Assembly (NCBI RefSeq): GCF_900115475.1
Contig: NZ_FOWP01000003.1
Location: 310,001 to 374,000 of the forward strand
Reading direction: 5' to 3'
Length of the DNA: 64,000 bases
DNA from: Ectopseudomonas composti
GTDB lineage: Bacteria; Pseudomonadota; Gammaproteobacteria; Pseudomonadales; Pseudomonadaceae
How positions within the stretch are numbered: position 1 is the first letter of the stretch; every line of letters begins with the position of its first letter. This document shows, in pieces, positions 18,631-28,161 of the stretch. The notes below the pieces were generated by a model. The model was not told where the DNA came from. It saw only the letters and a program-made list of their open reading frames with translations, and searched no databases. The translations under genes were made by a program, and so were the position numbers.

Positions 18631-20509
18631 CTCCACTCGCTTTTCTCGCCGTGAGTTCCTTGCTGCTGGGAATTCATGTGATGCGTGGAGGTGTATAGAT
18701 GTTGATCTTATTGCCGAGGATATAAGAGAGGCAACAGATAACAGAATTAAAGCAATTAGAGCTTATCTAAAGAATGGAGCCACCCTGCGCGAGATAGAAG
18801 ATGCGTATGGTCTTTCGCGAGCAACACTGTATAGATCCATTAATAGATGTCTTGCATTGGATACGGATGGAGTGGTTATTGGCTTCAAAGGAGCCATACC
18901 ATATAGGCGCATTGGCGAGAAAAAATATAATCGTGAGAAAGATCTAGGCTATTCGAATGATGGAGTGACTCAAGGAGATGCCGGGGCATTTAGCAAACTA
19001 ATAGCTGATCATCCTGAAATAAAGTCCTGGCTGGAAAAAATCGCTCGAAATTATAAGCCAAGGAGCCAAGGTGGCGTTAGCTTCGACGTTATACATAATG
19101 CATTCTTAGTGCATTGCACATCATTGTCGATCAGTAATGATCAATATCCATTCAACCGAAAGACACTCGCCCGCTCAGCCTTGAGAGAACATCTAAGGTC
19201 GAAGAGCAAAGAGTTGAAGGCGCTAGATGAAAAAGAAAGGAATGCCTCTGACATAAATTACAATGTGCCTCCTACCGATATTCTGCAGCAGGTAGAGACT
19301 GACGGCCACATGCTCGACATCCGATTGGTCATTGAAGAATTAGACAGTTTCGGACAGCCAATCAGATACGAAATCTTAAGAGTTTGGCTAATACTACTCA
19401 TTGATGTCTTTTCGCGCTGTGTACTGGGATACTCCATTGCTTTAGGCCATACGTACGACCAGATTGATCTTTTAAAAGCTATATTCAACAGCTTAACACC
19501 TCATCAAAAGCAGCCCCTGATTACGCCAAATGTTCATTATTCGACCGCAGGAGGGTTCCCAAGTGAGCACGGCTACGCTTGGGAAACTTGGTCAACTCTC
19601 AAGCTTGATAATGCTTGGGCCCATAAGGCCACGAATGTTGTCCGAGTTCTTCATGATCGAGTAGGGTGTGTTGCTGAGTTTGGCCGCCCTCATACACCTA
19701 ATGATCGAGCCATTATTGAGCGATTCTTTTTGTTTGTTGTGCAGCATTATTCGCATAGGATTATTGGCACGACCGGCAGTGATAGTCGAGATAAAATAAT
19801 TGAACGCTTATCTCCCAAGTCGAAGAACCCGCTGAAGCTACTGCTTACACTAGAAGAGCTAAAAAGTACCATTGATATTTTGATCTCTGACTACAATGGT
19901 CGGCCCCACTCGTCGTTGCAAGGTCATTCACCACTGGGGGTGTTCTGTCTTTGTGGCGATCAGAACTCTCTTCCACCCAACACATTGCCTGACGCTCTCA
20001 GGGAACCGACCTTATTTTCAATGGCTCGGGAATCGGTGGTCGTTCGAACCTCATCAAAATACGGTGGTGCTTACGTTAACTTTGCATATCTAAAGTATAA
20101 AAACCCTGACGTCCTTAGAAGTGACTCCGTTGGCAGGCACATGTTTGTAGAGTATTCACGTGAAGACGTTTCATTTCTTCGGCTATTAGATGAAGACGGC
20201 ACCTTTGTGGGAGTTCTAAGAGCCCCCCACCCTTGGTACTTACAACCGCACAGTCTCAAAGTTCGAAGCGAGTTATGGAAGGCTACGAAGCAGGGGCAAT
20301 TTCAATTTGCACGTAATGAAACACCAACTGAGGCTTTTCGGCGTTTAAAATTGGCTACTGGTGACACTTCGCGAAGAGTCGCTACCACCTTATACAAGGA
20401 AACGGGGCGTGTTAGTGAAGATCCATCTTCAGTTAAGGGCCGTGACGGTGATACGCCAGAGAGACTTAATCATCAGCGTGTCAAGTTGACCAAGGTCTTC
20501 ACGCTCTGA
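18623..20509 (+). CDS. TnsB/TniA-family DDE transposase
   Basis: This 628-residue transposase belongs to the Tn7 TnsB/Tn402 TniA/Mu group. N-terminal DNA-binding regions include 'NGATLREIEDAYGLSRATLYRSINR'. The RNase-H-like catalytic core carries 'VETDGHMLDIRLV' (first D), 'LKLDNAWAHKA' (second D) and 'HTPNDRAIIERFF' (E, 36 residues after the second D), so the DDE triad is intact. A C-terminal tail probably contacts the ATPase. It cuts and joins transposon 3' ends and should recognise the AATTTGAAACTTT repeats upstream. It is in an operon with TnsC- and TniQ-like genes, and the codon use is AT-rich compared with the metal genes. Confidence 0.92.
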   Translation: MNDSTRFSRREFLAAGNSCDAWRCIDVDLIAEDIREATDNRIKAIRAYLKNGATLREIEDAYGLSRATLYRSINRCLALDTDGVVIGFKGAIPYRRIGEKKYNREKDLGYSNDGVTQGDAGAFSKLIADHPEIKSWLEKIARNYKPRSQGGVSFDVIHNAFLVHCTSLSISNDQYPFNRKTLARSALREHLRSKSKELKALDEKERNASDINYNVPPTDILQQVETDGHMLDIRLVIEELDSFGQPIRYEILRVWLILLIDVFSRCVLGYSIALGHTYDQIDLLKAIFNSLTPHQKQPLITPNVHYSTAGGFPSEHGYAWETWSTLKLDNAWAHKATNVVRVLHDRVGCVAEFGRPHTPNDRAIIERFFLFVVQHYSHRIIGTTGSDSRDKIIERLSPKSKNPLKLLLTLEELKSTIDILISDYNGRPHSSLQGHSPLGVFCLCGDQNSLPPNTLPDALREPTLFSMARESVVVRTSSKYGGAYVNFAYLKYKNPDVLRSDSVGRHMFVEYSREDVSFLRLLDEDGTFVGVLRAPHPWYLQPHSLKVRSELWKATKQGQFQFARNETPTEAFRRLKLATGDTSRRVATTLYKETGRVSEDPSSVKGRDGDTPERLNHQRVKLTKVFTL

Positions 20510-20520
20510 GAGGATGGAGT

Positions 20521-21507
20521 ATGGATATCAAAGATATACGGCCAATCCGAATTGAAGAACATCCAGTAAGTAGTAAGACTTATTTAATTCCTACTTATTC
20601 CATCGGTGAAACCTATGCGATGGTACTGAAAGCCATTAAGCGACTCGACTCAGGGTTGGTTATTTATGGGCGCGTCCGCTACGGTAAAACGCGAGCAATG
20701 CTGTACTGCAGGCAATGTTTAAGTATTGATTTTCCAAGTATTCCAGTGGCTATATTCTTCGCTGAACGCGATCTGTCGCCCAGTAAGGGCGGCTTCTATA
20801 CCTCTTTGCTGGAGGTCGTTGGGCATGCCAAATGGGAAGATCATTGCAGCATTAGCATCAAAAAATCCAGATTAAAGAATTTTATTATTGATGCAGCGTT
20901 TAATGATCCCCGTAGGGTTTTTATTTTATTCATTGATGAAGCATCAAGATTGCTGCCGATTCACTATGACTGGATCAAAGATCTATACAATGCCCTAATG
21001 GAGAAAAGTGTTACGTTGTTGCCTATCTTGGTGGGGCAGAGTCAGTTGCTAGGCCATAAAGAAACTTTGCTAAAAGCTGGTGAGGAGGGGGAGGCCATAG
21101 TTAATCGGTTCCTTCTGTATGAACACTCATTTCGGGGAATTCGTGACAAAGAGGATTTCGTAGAGTGCCTTGGCTATTATGATAGCGCCGTCTTTCCGGA
21201 AGGAAGTAATTGGCCCTATACGCGCTTCTTCTTCCCTGAAGCGTTTGCCGCCGGACTTCGACTGCAAGATTATGGAGATATGCTCTGGGATGCATTCAAA
21301 GAGTCCTACAAGGGGCTAGGGATCAAGGCTGACATGGAGATTCCGATGAAGTATTTTACGAAAACCATTGAAATCCTCCTGACTGAATACTGCGAGAGTG
21401 ATAGCGCGAGTTTCTCGCTTTCTCCGGCGGTCTGTATGTCGCTCATTGAAGAGTCCTGGTTCGCGGTTGCCACCCGCAACTCTAAAATAGCAAATACGTT
21501 AGCCTAG
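20521..21507 (+). CDS. TnsC/TniB-family transposition ATPase
   Basis: This 328-residue AAA+ ATPase links target selection to the transposase. The Walker A is 'GRVRYGKT' near residue 49, and the Walker B is 'VFILFIDEASRLLP' with the DE pair; a sensor-like 'LPILVGQSQLLG' follows. It starts 11 bp after TnsB and ends 2 bp before TniQ, so the three are one transcript. In Tn7 and Tn402 relatives it forms filaments on target DNA and is recruited by TniQ/TnsD. Confidence 0.9.
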   Translation: MDIKDIRPIRIEEHPVSSKTYLIPTYSIGETYAMVLKAIKRLDSGLVIYGRVRYGKTRAMLYCRQCLSIDFPSIPVAIFFAERDLSPSKGGFYTSLLEVVGHAKWEDHCSISIKKSRLKNFIIDAAFNDPRRVFILFIDEASRLLPIHYDWIKDLYNALMEKSVTLLPILVGQSQLLGHKETLLKAGEEGEAIVNRFLLYEHSFRGIRDKEDFVECLGYYDSAVFPEGSNWPYTRFFFPEAFAAGLRLQDYGDMLWDAFKESYKGLGIKADMEIPMKYFTKTIEILLTEYCESDSASFSLSPAVCMSLIEESWFAVATRNSKIANTLA

Positions 21508-21509
21508 AC

Positions 21510-22967
21510 ATGATCATTACTCTGCGTGACGAGCTGTTGCGTTCTAAACAGAGATACAGTGGGATAAGGCCGCGATATATTCCATACGAGTCAGTTTATT
21601 CAATTCTTTCCAGGTTTGGATTGTTCAACGTTGTTGCTGGCGGGGCTCTGATTGAAATCATCAAACAACATTGTAACCCTCAAATATCCGGCAATAGACA
21701 TTGCAGGCATTTAGCTTATGTTGAGTCTTTGGGAGTGACTGGCCTACAAGGCTTATTTGGCCTGAGCCTGACGCAGGCCAAGTCTTTATTTCTTTCGCCA
21801 ACTTTTATTGACCCTGAAAGACATGTGGCTTCTGAGCTTCGATATTGCCCCATTTGTTTGTCGCAAGGCCGGCATTACACGCTATTTCAATATCAGCTCA
21901 TTGAGGCATGCCCAGTACACTCTGTTGACTTGCTTAATCATTGCCCGCACTGCGCTGCACTTGTGAGTTACAAGTTTAATGCTGCCTTATTCAAGCATCC
22001 CTATGGCTGTTGGCGCTGCGGTCGCCAGCTTGGATGTGGGCGTGATCCTCAATCGTTACGGTTCATCAGCGCTCATGGTATGCAGCGCTTGCGGCAGTTC
22101 CATAGGATGCTGGGTGGCGAGAACAAGCACCTTGTGTTCGATATCGTCGGCCCAGCAGATCTTCATTGCGATAATGTATTGCAGCTGTCGCATTCCGTTC
22201 AGCAGTTTACGCGAGTGGAGGCAGACCTATTTTCTAATCTGCAAGTAATGGCCTGTGATCATTCATTCCAATCTGCGCTGCGCCAGTACCCTACATTCTC
22301 GCGCTTCTCTAGGGCAAATCAAGAGGAAGTAGGGGTGGAGAGTGAAATCCTAATCAATGAGTTGGTTAGTATTTCGAAGTCGATTTTCAGAAATATCAAG
22401 AAAAACCATTTGGCTGAAATTCGTTTAACTGACAAATCTTTAGAGCTATTGTGGCGTGACGTTCAGGGGGTTTTACTGCCTGCTAACTATTATACTGTGC
22501 TCGCTTACATTGATTGGTTATGCTATTGGCGCCAGGCTAAAGTGCCATGTGAATTACTGCGTTCGGCGCATAGCAGCAGGGTGAAAATGGCTGCATGGAT
22601 AGCGGAGAAGAAAAGGCATAGCCTGTTCCGGCAGACAAGTCCTGAAGCCGAGCGCTGGTTGCTTCGACAAATGCTGGGCTGTGAAGTTGTCACTCTACTC
22701 AAACGGCAGATGGAGCAGAGACAGTTGTTGACCCAAGGCGTAGATGCGCCGGACTGCACCGATGTTCCATATCGACGAATTTTGCACCCCGTATGTTGGG
22801 CTGTAGTTTTCAGTGAACAGAGTGGTCGTCCACCGAGCATGACATTTATATCGGCTCATTCATGGAATACGGATCGTAATGAAAGTCACTCAGGATTACC
22901 ATCTGCCGAGGCAAGGTCTCTTCATGGCCAGAGTTTGCAAAAGGTTTTCCGTCTAATCAACGCTTGA
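21510..22967 (+). CDS. TniQ/TnsD-family target-selection protein
   Basis: This 485-residue protein begins with the TniQ signature 'RYIPYESVYSILSRFGLFNVV' and has a zinc-ribbon region at ~112-175: 'RYCPICLSQGRHYTLF', 'EACPVHSVDLLNHCPHCAALV' and 'GCWRCGRQLG'. At 485 residues it is between short TniQ and long TnsD, and the C-terminal half may bind a specific attachment sequence. Its natural target is not evident because the right end was not found. The stop overlaps the end of the opposing gene by 15 bp. Confidence 0.88.
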   Translation: MIITLRDELLRSKQRYSGIRPRYIPYESVYSILSRFGLFNVVAGGALIEIIKQHCNPQISGNRHCRHLAYVESLGVTGLQGLFGLSLTQAKSLFLSPTFIDPERHVASELRYCPICLSQGRHYTLFQYQLIEACPVHSVDLLNHCPHCAALVSYKFNAALFKHPYGCWRCGRQLGCGRDPQSLRFISAHGMQRLRQFHRMLGGENKHLVFDIVGPADLHCDNVLQLSHSVQQFTRVEADLFSNLQVMACDHSFQSALRQYPTFSRFSRANQEEVGVESEILINELVSISKSIFRNIKKNHLAEIRLTDKSLELLWRDVQGVLLPANYYTVLAYIDWLCYWRQAKVPCELLRSAHSSRVKMAAWIAEKKRHSLFRQTSPEAERWLLRQMLGCEVVTLLKRQMEQRQLLTQGVDAPDCTDVPYRRILHPVCWAVVFSEQSGRPPSMTFISAHSWNTDRNESHSGLPSAEARSLHGQSLQKVFRLINA

Positions 22968-24056
22968 ACTTTTATTCTTGATGACCGTATCCCAATCAAC
23001 TTGCTCGTCATTCACCGGTGGTCCTTCGTCCGCTGAGCTTCGCTGTAGTGATATTTTTCGGACGGCTGCATCCCAGTCATCATCTTCATCCTCCTCTTCA
23101 GTCGAATTCTGACCAGCAAACAGGTCCTTGGTGAACCTTTTTAACGCCTTGGTAAATGCCGCTTCTTCTTGGGGTAAGAGGTCGGGTGTTGATGGCCCTT
23201 CGGGGACGTAGTAATGCTCAAATCCATATAAACCGCCCGCATATCGATAATGGCGCTCCAGGATTATCTCAACCTCATTTTCGGTTAGGGCACGCCAGTG
23301 CGCCCCATCCCTGCGATTCATAAGCCAGTGGGATTGTAAATCCATCAAGTCAGCATTTTCGCAAAGGAGGGTAAAGGTGCTTACAGCTGTCATATGATCC
23401 AGCTTCACTTTGCCGTTGGCGCGGTGATACATCCACTCTAGAGGTCTGCGATTTATTTGAATGCTATCAAAGCTCAACTGGACAAGCTCGGATGGGCTAA
23501 AGTCATATCCCCAGGTCAGTAAGATTAAGGCAAGGTCGCGCTCGGCTTGAGGGCTTTGCGCCAAATGGCGCCGGAAGACGTTTAGAACTCTTGCAGACTC
23601 TTGTGCCGATTTATAAGTGAACACTTTGTTGCGCGTCACCCATCGGAACTGCCGGTAAAAAGGGAGCAACTCGTGCAGTAGTTTGTGAGCATCTATTGCT
23701 TTGTATCGATGGTGTTGCCACCGGATGACGGATAAAACCATCGAGGCTACTTGCTGACAACTAAGCTCATCAGCATTTAGTAACCCTGACCCAAGCAATT
23801 TATTCTCCAGGTTCGCTGATAGTAAACGCCCTGGCATCGCCGGGCATGGATAAAGCGCGACGTGGCTGAGAAAGAAGTCTTTGTAGATAAAGGCTAAAGG
23901 GATTGGCCTATCGATCGTGATTTCGTAGGTTGCTTGCAACCAAAGATCAAAGTGCTTCAGGTCGCGTCGGATTTTCACCGACTTTCGGTAAGGAAAGTCC
24001 AAAGCGAAATGTTCCGCATCACTTGCCCTTGGTATATCTTCGGCTGGCTGGCTCAT
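22953..24056 (-). CDS. Unrecognised accessory protein of the Tn7-like element
   Basis: About 367 residues if started at ATG 24056; an in-frame ATG at 24107 would add 17. I do not recognise the family. The stretch 'ARVLNVFRRHLAQSPQAERDLALILLTWGYDFSPSELVQLSFDSIQ' resembles the fold of tyrosine recombinases, but no R-HxxR-Y set is present. The C-terminus is strongly acidic ('EEEDEDDDWD'). It is convergent with TniQ and shares the AT-rich composition, so it probably belongs to the element, as accessory genes such as tniE do in Tn6022-type elements (position analogy only). Confidence 0.5.
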   Translation of the reverse strand: MSQPAEDIPRASDAEHFALDFPYRKSVKIRRDLKHFDLWLQATYEITIDRPIPLAFIYKDFFLSHVALYPCPAMPGRLLSANLENKLLGSGLLNADELSCQQVASMVLSVIRWQHHRYKAIDAHKLLHELLPFYRQFRWVTRNKVFTYKSAQESARVLNVFRRHLAQSPQAERDLALILLTWGYDFSPSELVQLSFDSIQINRRPLEWMYHRANGKVKLDHMTAVSTFTLLCENADLMDLQSHWLMNRRDGAHWRALTENEVEIILERHYRYAGGLYGFEHYYVPEGPSTPDLLPQEEAAFTKALKRFTKDLFAGQNSTEEEDEDDDWDAAVRKISLQRSSADEGPPVNDEQVDWDTVIKNKSSSVD

Positions 24057-24121
24057 TATTGGATCGCTCGCTGTTGTGAAAGCGGCATGACCTCGCAGCG
24101 CACGCATGCTCGTATCTGAGT

Positions 24122-24490
24122 TTAGCTCTGACTGCGTCGATTGTAGGTGCGATCCTCGGCTGCACCTGGCCCACGGCCCAGACCGGTATGCGCGTCCATT
24201 ATTGCTGTCTTACGGTCACAGAACACCCTCAGCCTCAGCGGCACCACACGCATGCCCCATGGCTGCCAACTCGGCTTTGATTCGGCGATGGCCATAGATC
24301 CCATTCAACTCATGGTGGATGGTGCGGTTCCCCTTGCTCAGACGCCGATTCGCCATCTCTCTCGCCAAAGGTGGACGCTGCCAGGCATAAAGAACTACCT
24401 CACCGCCGGCGTGCTGAAATTCCCTTGCCTGGCCCGCGAGCATCTCTCGCAATTTGTCTTTCGTTGGCATTCATGTCCTGTTACGGGCCA
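24122..24490 (-). pseudogene. IS3-like orfB remnant
   Basis: The minus strand keeps 'GIYGHRRIKAELAAMGHAC', the pattern of the N-terminal region of IS3-family OrfB proteins (YG.RRI..EL), followed by a frame change and 'MRVVPLRLRVFCDRKTAI'. No DDE domain remains. It lies between the transposon accessory gene and tnpT and marks another broken insertion. Confidence 0.5.
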
Positions 24491-24497
24491 ATAGTTG

Positions 24498-25535
24498 TCA
24501 CTTAGCCGAGGACTGATTAGGGCAGTCGCCTGTACTAACTCTTTTAAGCGCCGGCTCTTGGACTGGCGGTGGCAAATGTCCAAGCGCCTTCAATTGGGCA
24601 GTAGCTTTGGCTAGCTGTTGCTCCAGGGTCTGTACTTGCTCTGTTTGCACCGTGCGGGCCTCATCGAGTTGAGCCACCTCTCCCTGCAGGGCCTGACATC
24701 GCTGCTCCAGCGTTTCATTCGTACGCCCCATACTGGTTAGAGCGCTCTGAGTGCTCACCAAAGCCTGATCCCTCTGCGAGAGGAGCTGCTCCAGTGCATG
24801 CTGATCCTTCTGATGCTGCCGCGCCTCGGTGACCAGTCGTGCATTGTCACGGTTCAGCTGAGTCAACTCGTCCTGCTTGATCATCAGCGTTTGTTGCAGC
24901 TGGCGTACCTCGGCCTGAAGCTGGCTGATCTGAGCGTCGTGGCGGCGCTGCTCCTGTTCTCGCTGTTCCTTGCTGGCTTGGCGGTAATGCTCCATGCCGT
25001 CACGAGCGTGCTGATGCATGTCCTCAAGCGACTGAATGCGCTCATCGCGCTCTTTGACGCGCACCTCCAGATCCCGAAGGGATTGAACCATTCGAGCGTT
25101 GTCGATTTCGATAACTTGCCGCTGTTGCTGTTCTCGAAGAGCCAGCTCCTGAGCTGCTTGTAGCTGCTGCGCCAGGCTCGAACTCTGTGATTCGAGGTCT
25201 CGCATTCGGGCCTCGAATACGGCCGACTGCTGCTGTACCGCCGAGCGTTCGCGCCTCAGCGTTTCGTGGGCTTCGACCACGGACTGCTGCGCCTCTTGTT
25301 TCAGTTGGTCCAGCAACTGTCCCATCAAATTTGTCAGCGGTCCACTCAGCGAATCCCCCGACAAGGTCGGCTCGCTCTCGGCCTCGAGCTCCTTCAGATA
25401 GCGGTGGATCGTGCTCTTGGAGCCGGTGTTACCCAGTTCGATGCGAACCGCATCGATGCTGGGGTAAATGCCGCGAGCTAGGAGGTCATTCCTGGCTTTC
25501 TGCACGACAGCTTTGTTGACGCCACCGCGGGCCAT
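24498..25535 (-). CDS. tnpT: Cointegrate resolution protein TnpT (KfrA_N-type coiled coil)
   Basis: About 345 residues. The N-terminus ('GGVNKAVVQKARNDLLARGIYPSIDAVRIELGNTGSKSTIHRYLKELE') is a KfrA_N-type DNA-binding domain; residues ~90-320 are an almost continuous Gln/Glu-rich coiled coil. This matches TnpT of Tn4651-type Tn3-family transposons, which works with the recombinase TnpS at the rst site. ATG 25535 is chosen for a strong AGGAGG 8 bp upstream; in-frame codons further up lack one. It is divergent from tnpS with the presumed rst site between. No tnpA transposase accompanies it, so the module cannot move unaided. Confidence 0.85.
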   Translation of the reverse strand: MARGGVNKAVVQKARNDLLARGIYPSIDAVRIELGNTGSKSTIHRYLKELEAESEPTLSGDSLSGPLTNLMGQLLDQLKQEAQQSVVEAHETLRRERSAVQQQSAVFEARMRDLESQSSSLAQQLQAAQELALREQQQRQVIEIDNARMVQSLRDLEVRVKERDERIQSLEDMHQHARDGMEHYRQASKEQREQEQRRHDAQISQLQAEVRQLQQTLMIKQDELTQLNRDNARLVTEARQHQKDQHALEQLLSQRDQALVSTQSALTSMGRTNETLEQRCQALQGEVAQLDEARTVQTEQVQTLEQQLAKATAQLKALGHLPPPVQEPALKRVSTGDCPNQSSAK

Positions 25536-25717
25536 AAGTGGGCCTCCTGACAATTTCGTTCTGTGGTATGTACTATGTAGATACATGGCACTTTATCAAG
25601 AATTTTATTTTTGTTCTGCTTCTATTCTAGAATTGGGTAATCACGAATTATCCAAGGTGAAGCGCCATTTTCGTCGTTTGGCAGTCGCTCACCGGTACAC
25701 CAAGGGGATGCGCTCAG
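25536..25717. other. Probable rst resolution site between tnpT and tnpS
   Basis: This 182-bp AT-richer intergenic stretch lies between the divergent resolution genes, the location of the recombination site in Tn4651-type elements. ATGTA-N9-TACAT at 25568-25586 is a partial palindrome suitable for TnpS or TnpT binding, and it also holds both promoters. The assignment rests on position. Confidence 0.6.
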
Positions 25718-26677
25718 ATGAGCCAGGAGATTGAGCGGTACCTGCAGGCCGGCACCCGCGCCAACACGCGGCGCAGCTACCAGCAGGCGCTTGAGCACTT
25801 CGAGGTGACTTGGGGCGGCTTCTTGCCGGCGACCAGCGATGCCATCGTGCGCTACCTGGTCGACCACGCCGCCACGCTGTCCAGCAACACGCTCAAGCTG
25901 CGCCTGGCAGCCCTGGCGCAGTGGCATGTCAGCCAGGGTTTTCCGGATCCAACCAAGACCCCACTGGTCCGTCAGGTCCTCAAAGGCATCCGTACGCTGC
26001 ATCCGCGTCAGGAGAAGCAGGCCGAACCCTTGCAGCTGCGCCAGCTCGAGCAGTGCGTGTTGTGGTTGGAGCGGACTGGCGATCAGGCCCGTGCCGAGGA
26101 CGACTGGCCGCGGATGCTGCGCTGTTGGCGTGACCGCGCGTTGATCCTGATCGGCTTCTGGCGGGCGTTCCGCAGTGATGAGTTGTGCCGCCTACGAGTC
26201 GAGCACATCCAGGTAAGGCCTGGGGAGGGCATGCAACTGTTCCTACCCTGGAGCAAAGGTGACCGGGACAACCAAGGCCAGACCTTTAGCGCGCCGGCGC
26301 TGGCCAGGCTGTGCCCGGTACAGGCCTACGTCGACTGGATCAGCCTGGCGGGCATTGCGCGCGGGCCGGTCTTCCGTGGAGTTGATCGCTGGGGGCACTT
26401 AGGTGAGCAGGGTTTGCACCCAAATAGCGTTGTCCCACTCATGCGCGCCGTCCTGCAGGCGGCAGGGCTGCCTGCGGAGCTGTACAGTAGCCACTCGCTG
26501 CGCCGCGGTTTTGCCACCTGGGCTACCCGCAGCGGCTGGGATCTCAAAGCACTGATGCAGTACGTTGGCTGGAGCGATGGTCAATCCGCATTGCGCTATG
26601 TCGAGAGCACAGGAGTGTTCCCTGGGCAGCTGAGTGCGCTACAACATATCTCAAACTGGCCCGAGGGACTGCCATAA
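25718..26677 (+). CDS. tnpS: Tyrosine recombinase TnpS
   Basis: This 319-residue site-specific recombinase resolves cointegrates of Tn4651-type transposons. An N-terminal SAM-like core-binding domain ('GTRANTRRSYQQALEHFEVTW') precedes the catalytic domain with R in 'FWRAFRSDELCRL', 'YSSHSLRRGFATW' (HxxR) and the nucleophile Y in 'QSALRYVES'. The catalytic set is complete. Length agrees with the ~323 residues I recall for Tn4651 TnpS. A fragment of a closely related gene lies at 4360-4415. Confidence 0.9.
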   Translation: MSQEIERYLQAGTRANTRRSYQQALEHFEVTWGGFLPATSDAIVRYLVDHAATLSSNTLKLRLAALAQWHVSQGFPDPTKTPLVRQVLKGIRTLHPRQEKQAEPLQLRQLEQCVLWLERTGDQARAEDDWPRMLRCWRDRALILIGFWRAFRSDELCRLRVEHIQVRPGEGMQLFLPWSKGDRDNQGQTFSAPALARLCPVQAYVDWISLAGIARGPVFRGVDRWGHLGEQGLHPNSVVPLMRAVLQAAGLPAELYSSHSLRRGFATWATRSGWDLKALMQYVGWSDGQSALRYVESTGVFPGQLSALQHISNWPEGLP

Positions 26678-26679
26678 GA

Positions 26680-26692
26680 CCGCCTTCGGCGG
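26680..26692. terminator. Hairpin between convergent tnpS and copS
   Basis: A CCGCC-TTC-GGCGG hairpin lies just beyond the tnpS stop and 48 bp beyond the copS stop on the other strand. It lacks a long T-run, so termination is plausible but not certain. Confidence 0.4.
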
Positions 26693-26739
26693 CCCCGATC
26701 CGCACCTAGCCGCGCACTGGGAACACCAGCCAAGTTGGG

Positions 26740-28161
26740 CTAGCGGTTGGCAGTAGCCGACTTACCGCCAGACCGACAACAGTGGTGATGGGGGAATTCG
26801 ATATGAAAGCCCGTGAGACCCGCCGCTGAAGTACACCAGATGCGGCCTTTGTGAGCCTCAATGATGGAGCGGGTGATGGCAAGACCGAGCCCGGCATTGC
26901 TCGGGCTTCCCTCCCGCCGAGCGGGGTCAACCCGGTAAAAGCGGTCGAAGAGCTTCTCTAGATGCTCTGAGCTGATTGTGTCCCCTGGGTTCTCAATGCT
27001 GAAGGTTGTGGAGCCCGCTGTCTCGCGGATCAAAACCGAAATTGTATGTCCCGCCGGCGTGTAGCGCAGTGCATTGGACAGCAAGTTGGAGAGTGCACGA
27101 TCAAGCATCAGCCGATCTCCCAGCACTTGGCCTGTGCCTGTGAGCGATAGTTCAATGCCATGTTCTTCGGCCAGAAGGTGGTAGTAGTCAAACAGCTTGA
27201 AGACTACGTCGGCCAGTTCGATCCTGGCCTGCTCGGGGATGATCAGGCCATTATCAGCCTTGGCCAAGAAAAGCATGTCATCAATCATCCGAGACATGCG
27301 CTTCAAGTCCTCCAGGTTGGAGTAGAGATTCTCTTCATAGGCATTGATATCGCGTTTCTTGCTCAGCACGACCTCGGTGTGGGTCATCAGGTTGCTAACG
27401 GGCGTGCGTAGCTCGTGGGCAATGTCGGCCGAAAAATTGGAGAGCCTAACGAAGGCATCCTCTAGCCGAGCCAACATCGCATTGAAGGATAGAACCAGTT
27501 GCTGAAGTTCCCGCGGCACTGGTTCGAGAGGGATTCGTTCCTGTAACGAGCGAGCGGACATCCCGGAGGCCACATGAGTGACTTGCCGCAGAGGCCTAAG
27601 GCCGCTGCGAGCAACCACCCAGCCGAGCGCGGCACTGAACAGGGCACTGATGACCAATCCAATCCAGAACCATCGTTGCAGCGTGTCGAAAAAGTGTGTG
27701 TGATTGGTGACGTCAAGAATCAGCAAAGCTGTGAGCGGCTCAGCCTGATCGGCTACCGAGATTTGCGCCGTCATGCCGCGGTACATGTGTTGGCCGTTCT
27801 GCCACTCCCACATGCTCTGCTCATTTTCACGTCTGAAACGCTCTGGTACTTCGACTGCTCTGGGGTCGGAGAACAGTACAGAACCGTCACTGGCCAGGAT
27901 AGTGGCCGCCAGATCCTGATGGGCTCCCAGCAAGGCTCGCAACTGCGGTAATTCTTCCGAAAGGCTCGCTTCACCGCGAGCATTGTTGAGGATATGTTTG
28001 GCGGATTCGAGTTTCTCCACCAGGGCCTGCCGATCCAGCATCTTGAAGTGGTGCTGGCTGAGCATATTGAAACTCAGCCCTGCTACCGTCAGGACTGCAA
28101 TTACCGCGGACATGAACATCAGGCTCATGCGTGCTGTCAGCGAAAGGTGCTTCATATTCAC
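26740..28161 (-). CDS. copS: Heavy-metal (copper) sensor histidine kinase, CopS/CusS family
   Basis: This 473-residue membrane kinase has TM1 at ~12-34 ('[17 protein letters not shown]'), a periplasmic sensor region with Met/His positions ('[16 protein letters not shown]'), TM2 at ~168-188, HAMP, then HisKA ('[25 protein letters not shown]', phospho-His) and HATPase ('[15 protein letters not shown]', '[16 protein letters not shown]'). It shares an ATGA overlap with the regulator gene. It should phosphorylate CopR when periplasmic copper is high. The C-terminal 'HHHCC' is unusual and might bind metal. Confidence 0.88.
   Translation of the reverse strand: MNMKHLSLTARMSLMFMSAVIAVLTVAGLSFNMLSQHHFKMLDRQALVEKLESAKHILNNARGEASLSEELPQLRALLGAHQDLAATILASDGSVLFSDPRAVEVPERFRRENEQSMWEWQNGQHMYRGMTAQISVADQAEPLTALLILDVTNHTHFFDTLQRWFWIGLVISALFSAALGWVVARSGLRPLRQVTHVASGMSARSLQERIPLEPVPRELQQLVLSFNAMLARLEDAFVRLSNFSADIAHELRTPVSNLMTHTEVVLSKKRDINAYEENLYSNLEDLKRMSRMIDDMLFLAKADNGLIIPEQARIELADVVFKLFDYYHLLAEEHGIELSLTGTGQVLGDRLMLDRALSNLLSNALRYTPAGHTISVLIRETAGSTTFSIENPGDTISSEHLEKLFDRFYRVDPARREGSPSNAGLGLAITRSIIEAHKGRIWCTSAAGLTGFHIEFPHHHCCRSGGKSATANR

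Noticed and set aside
17998..24056. CRISPR-associated or Tn402-type integron element
   Set aside because: No cas genes, integrase or attC-type sites; gene order fits Tn7-like TnsA-B-C-TniQ rather than Tn402 tniABQR.
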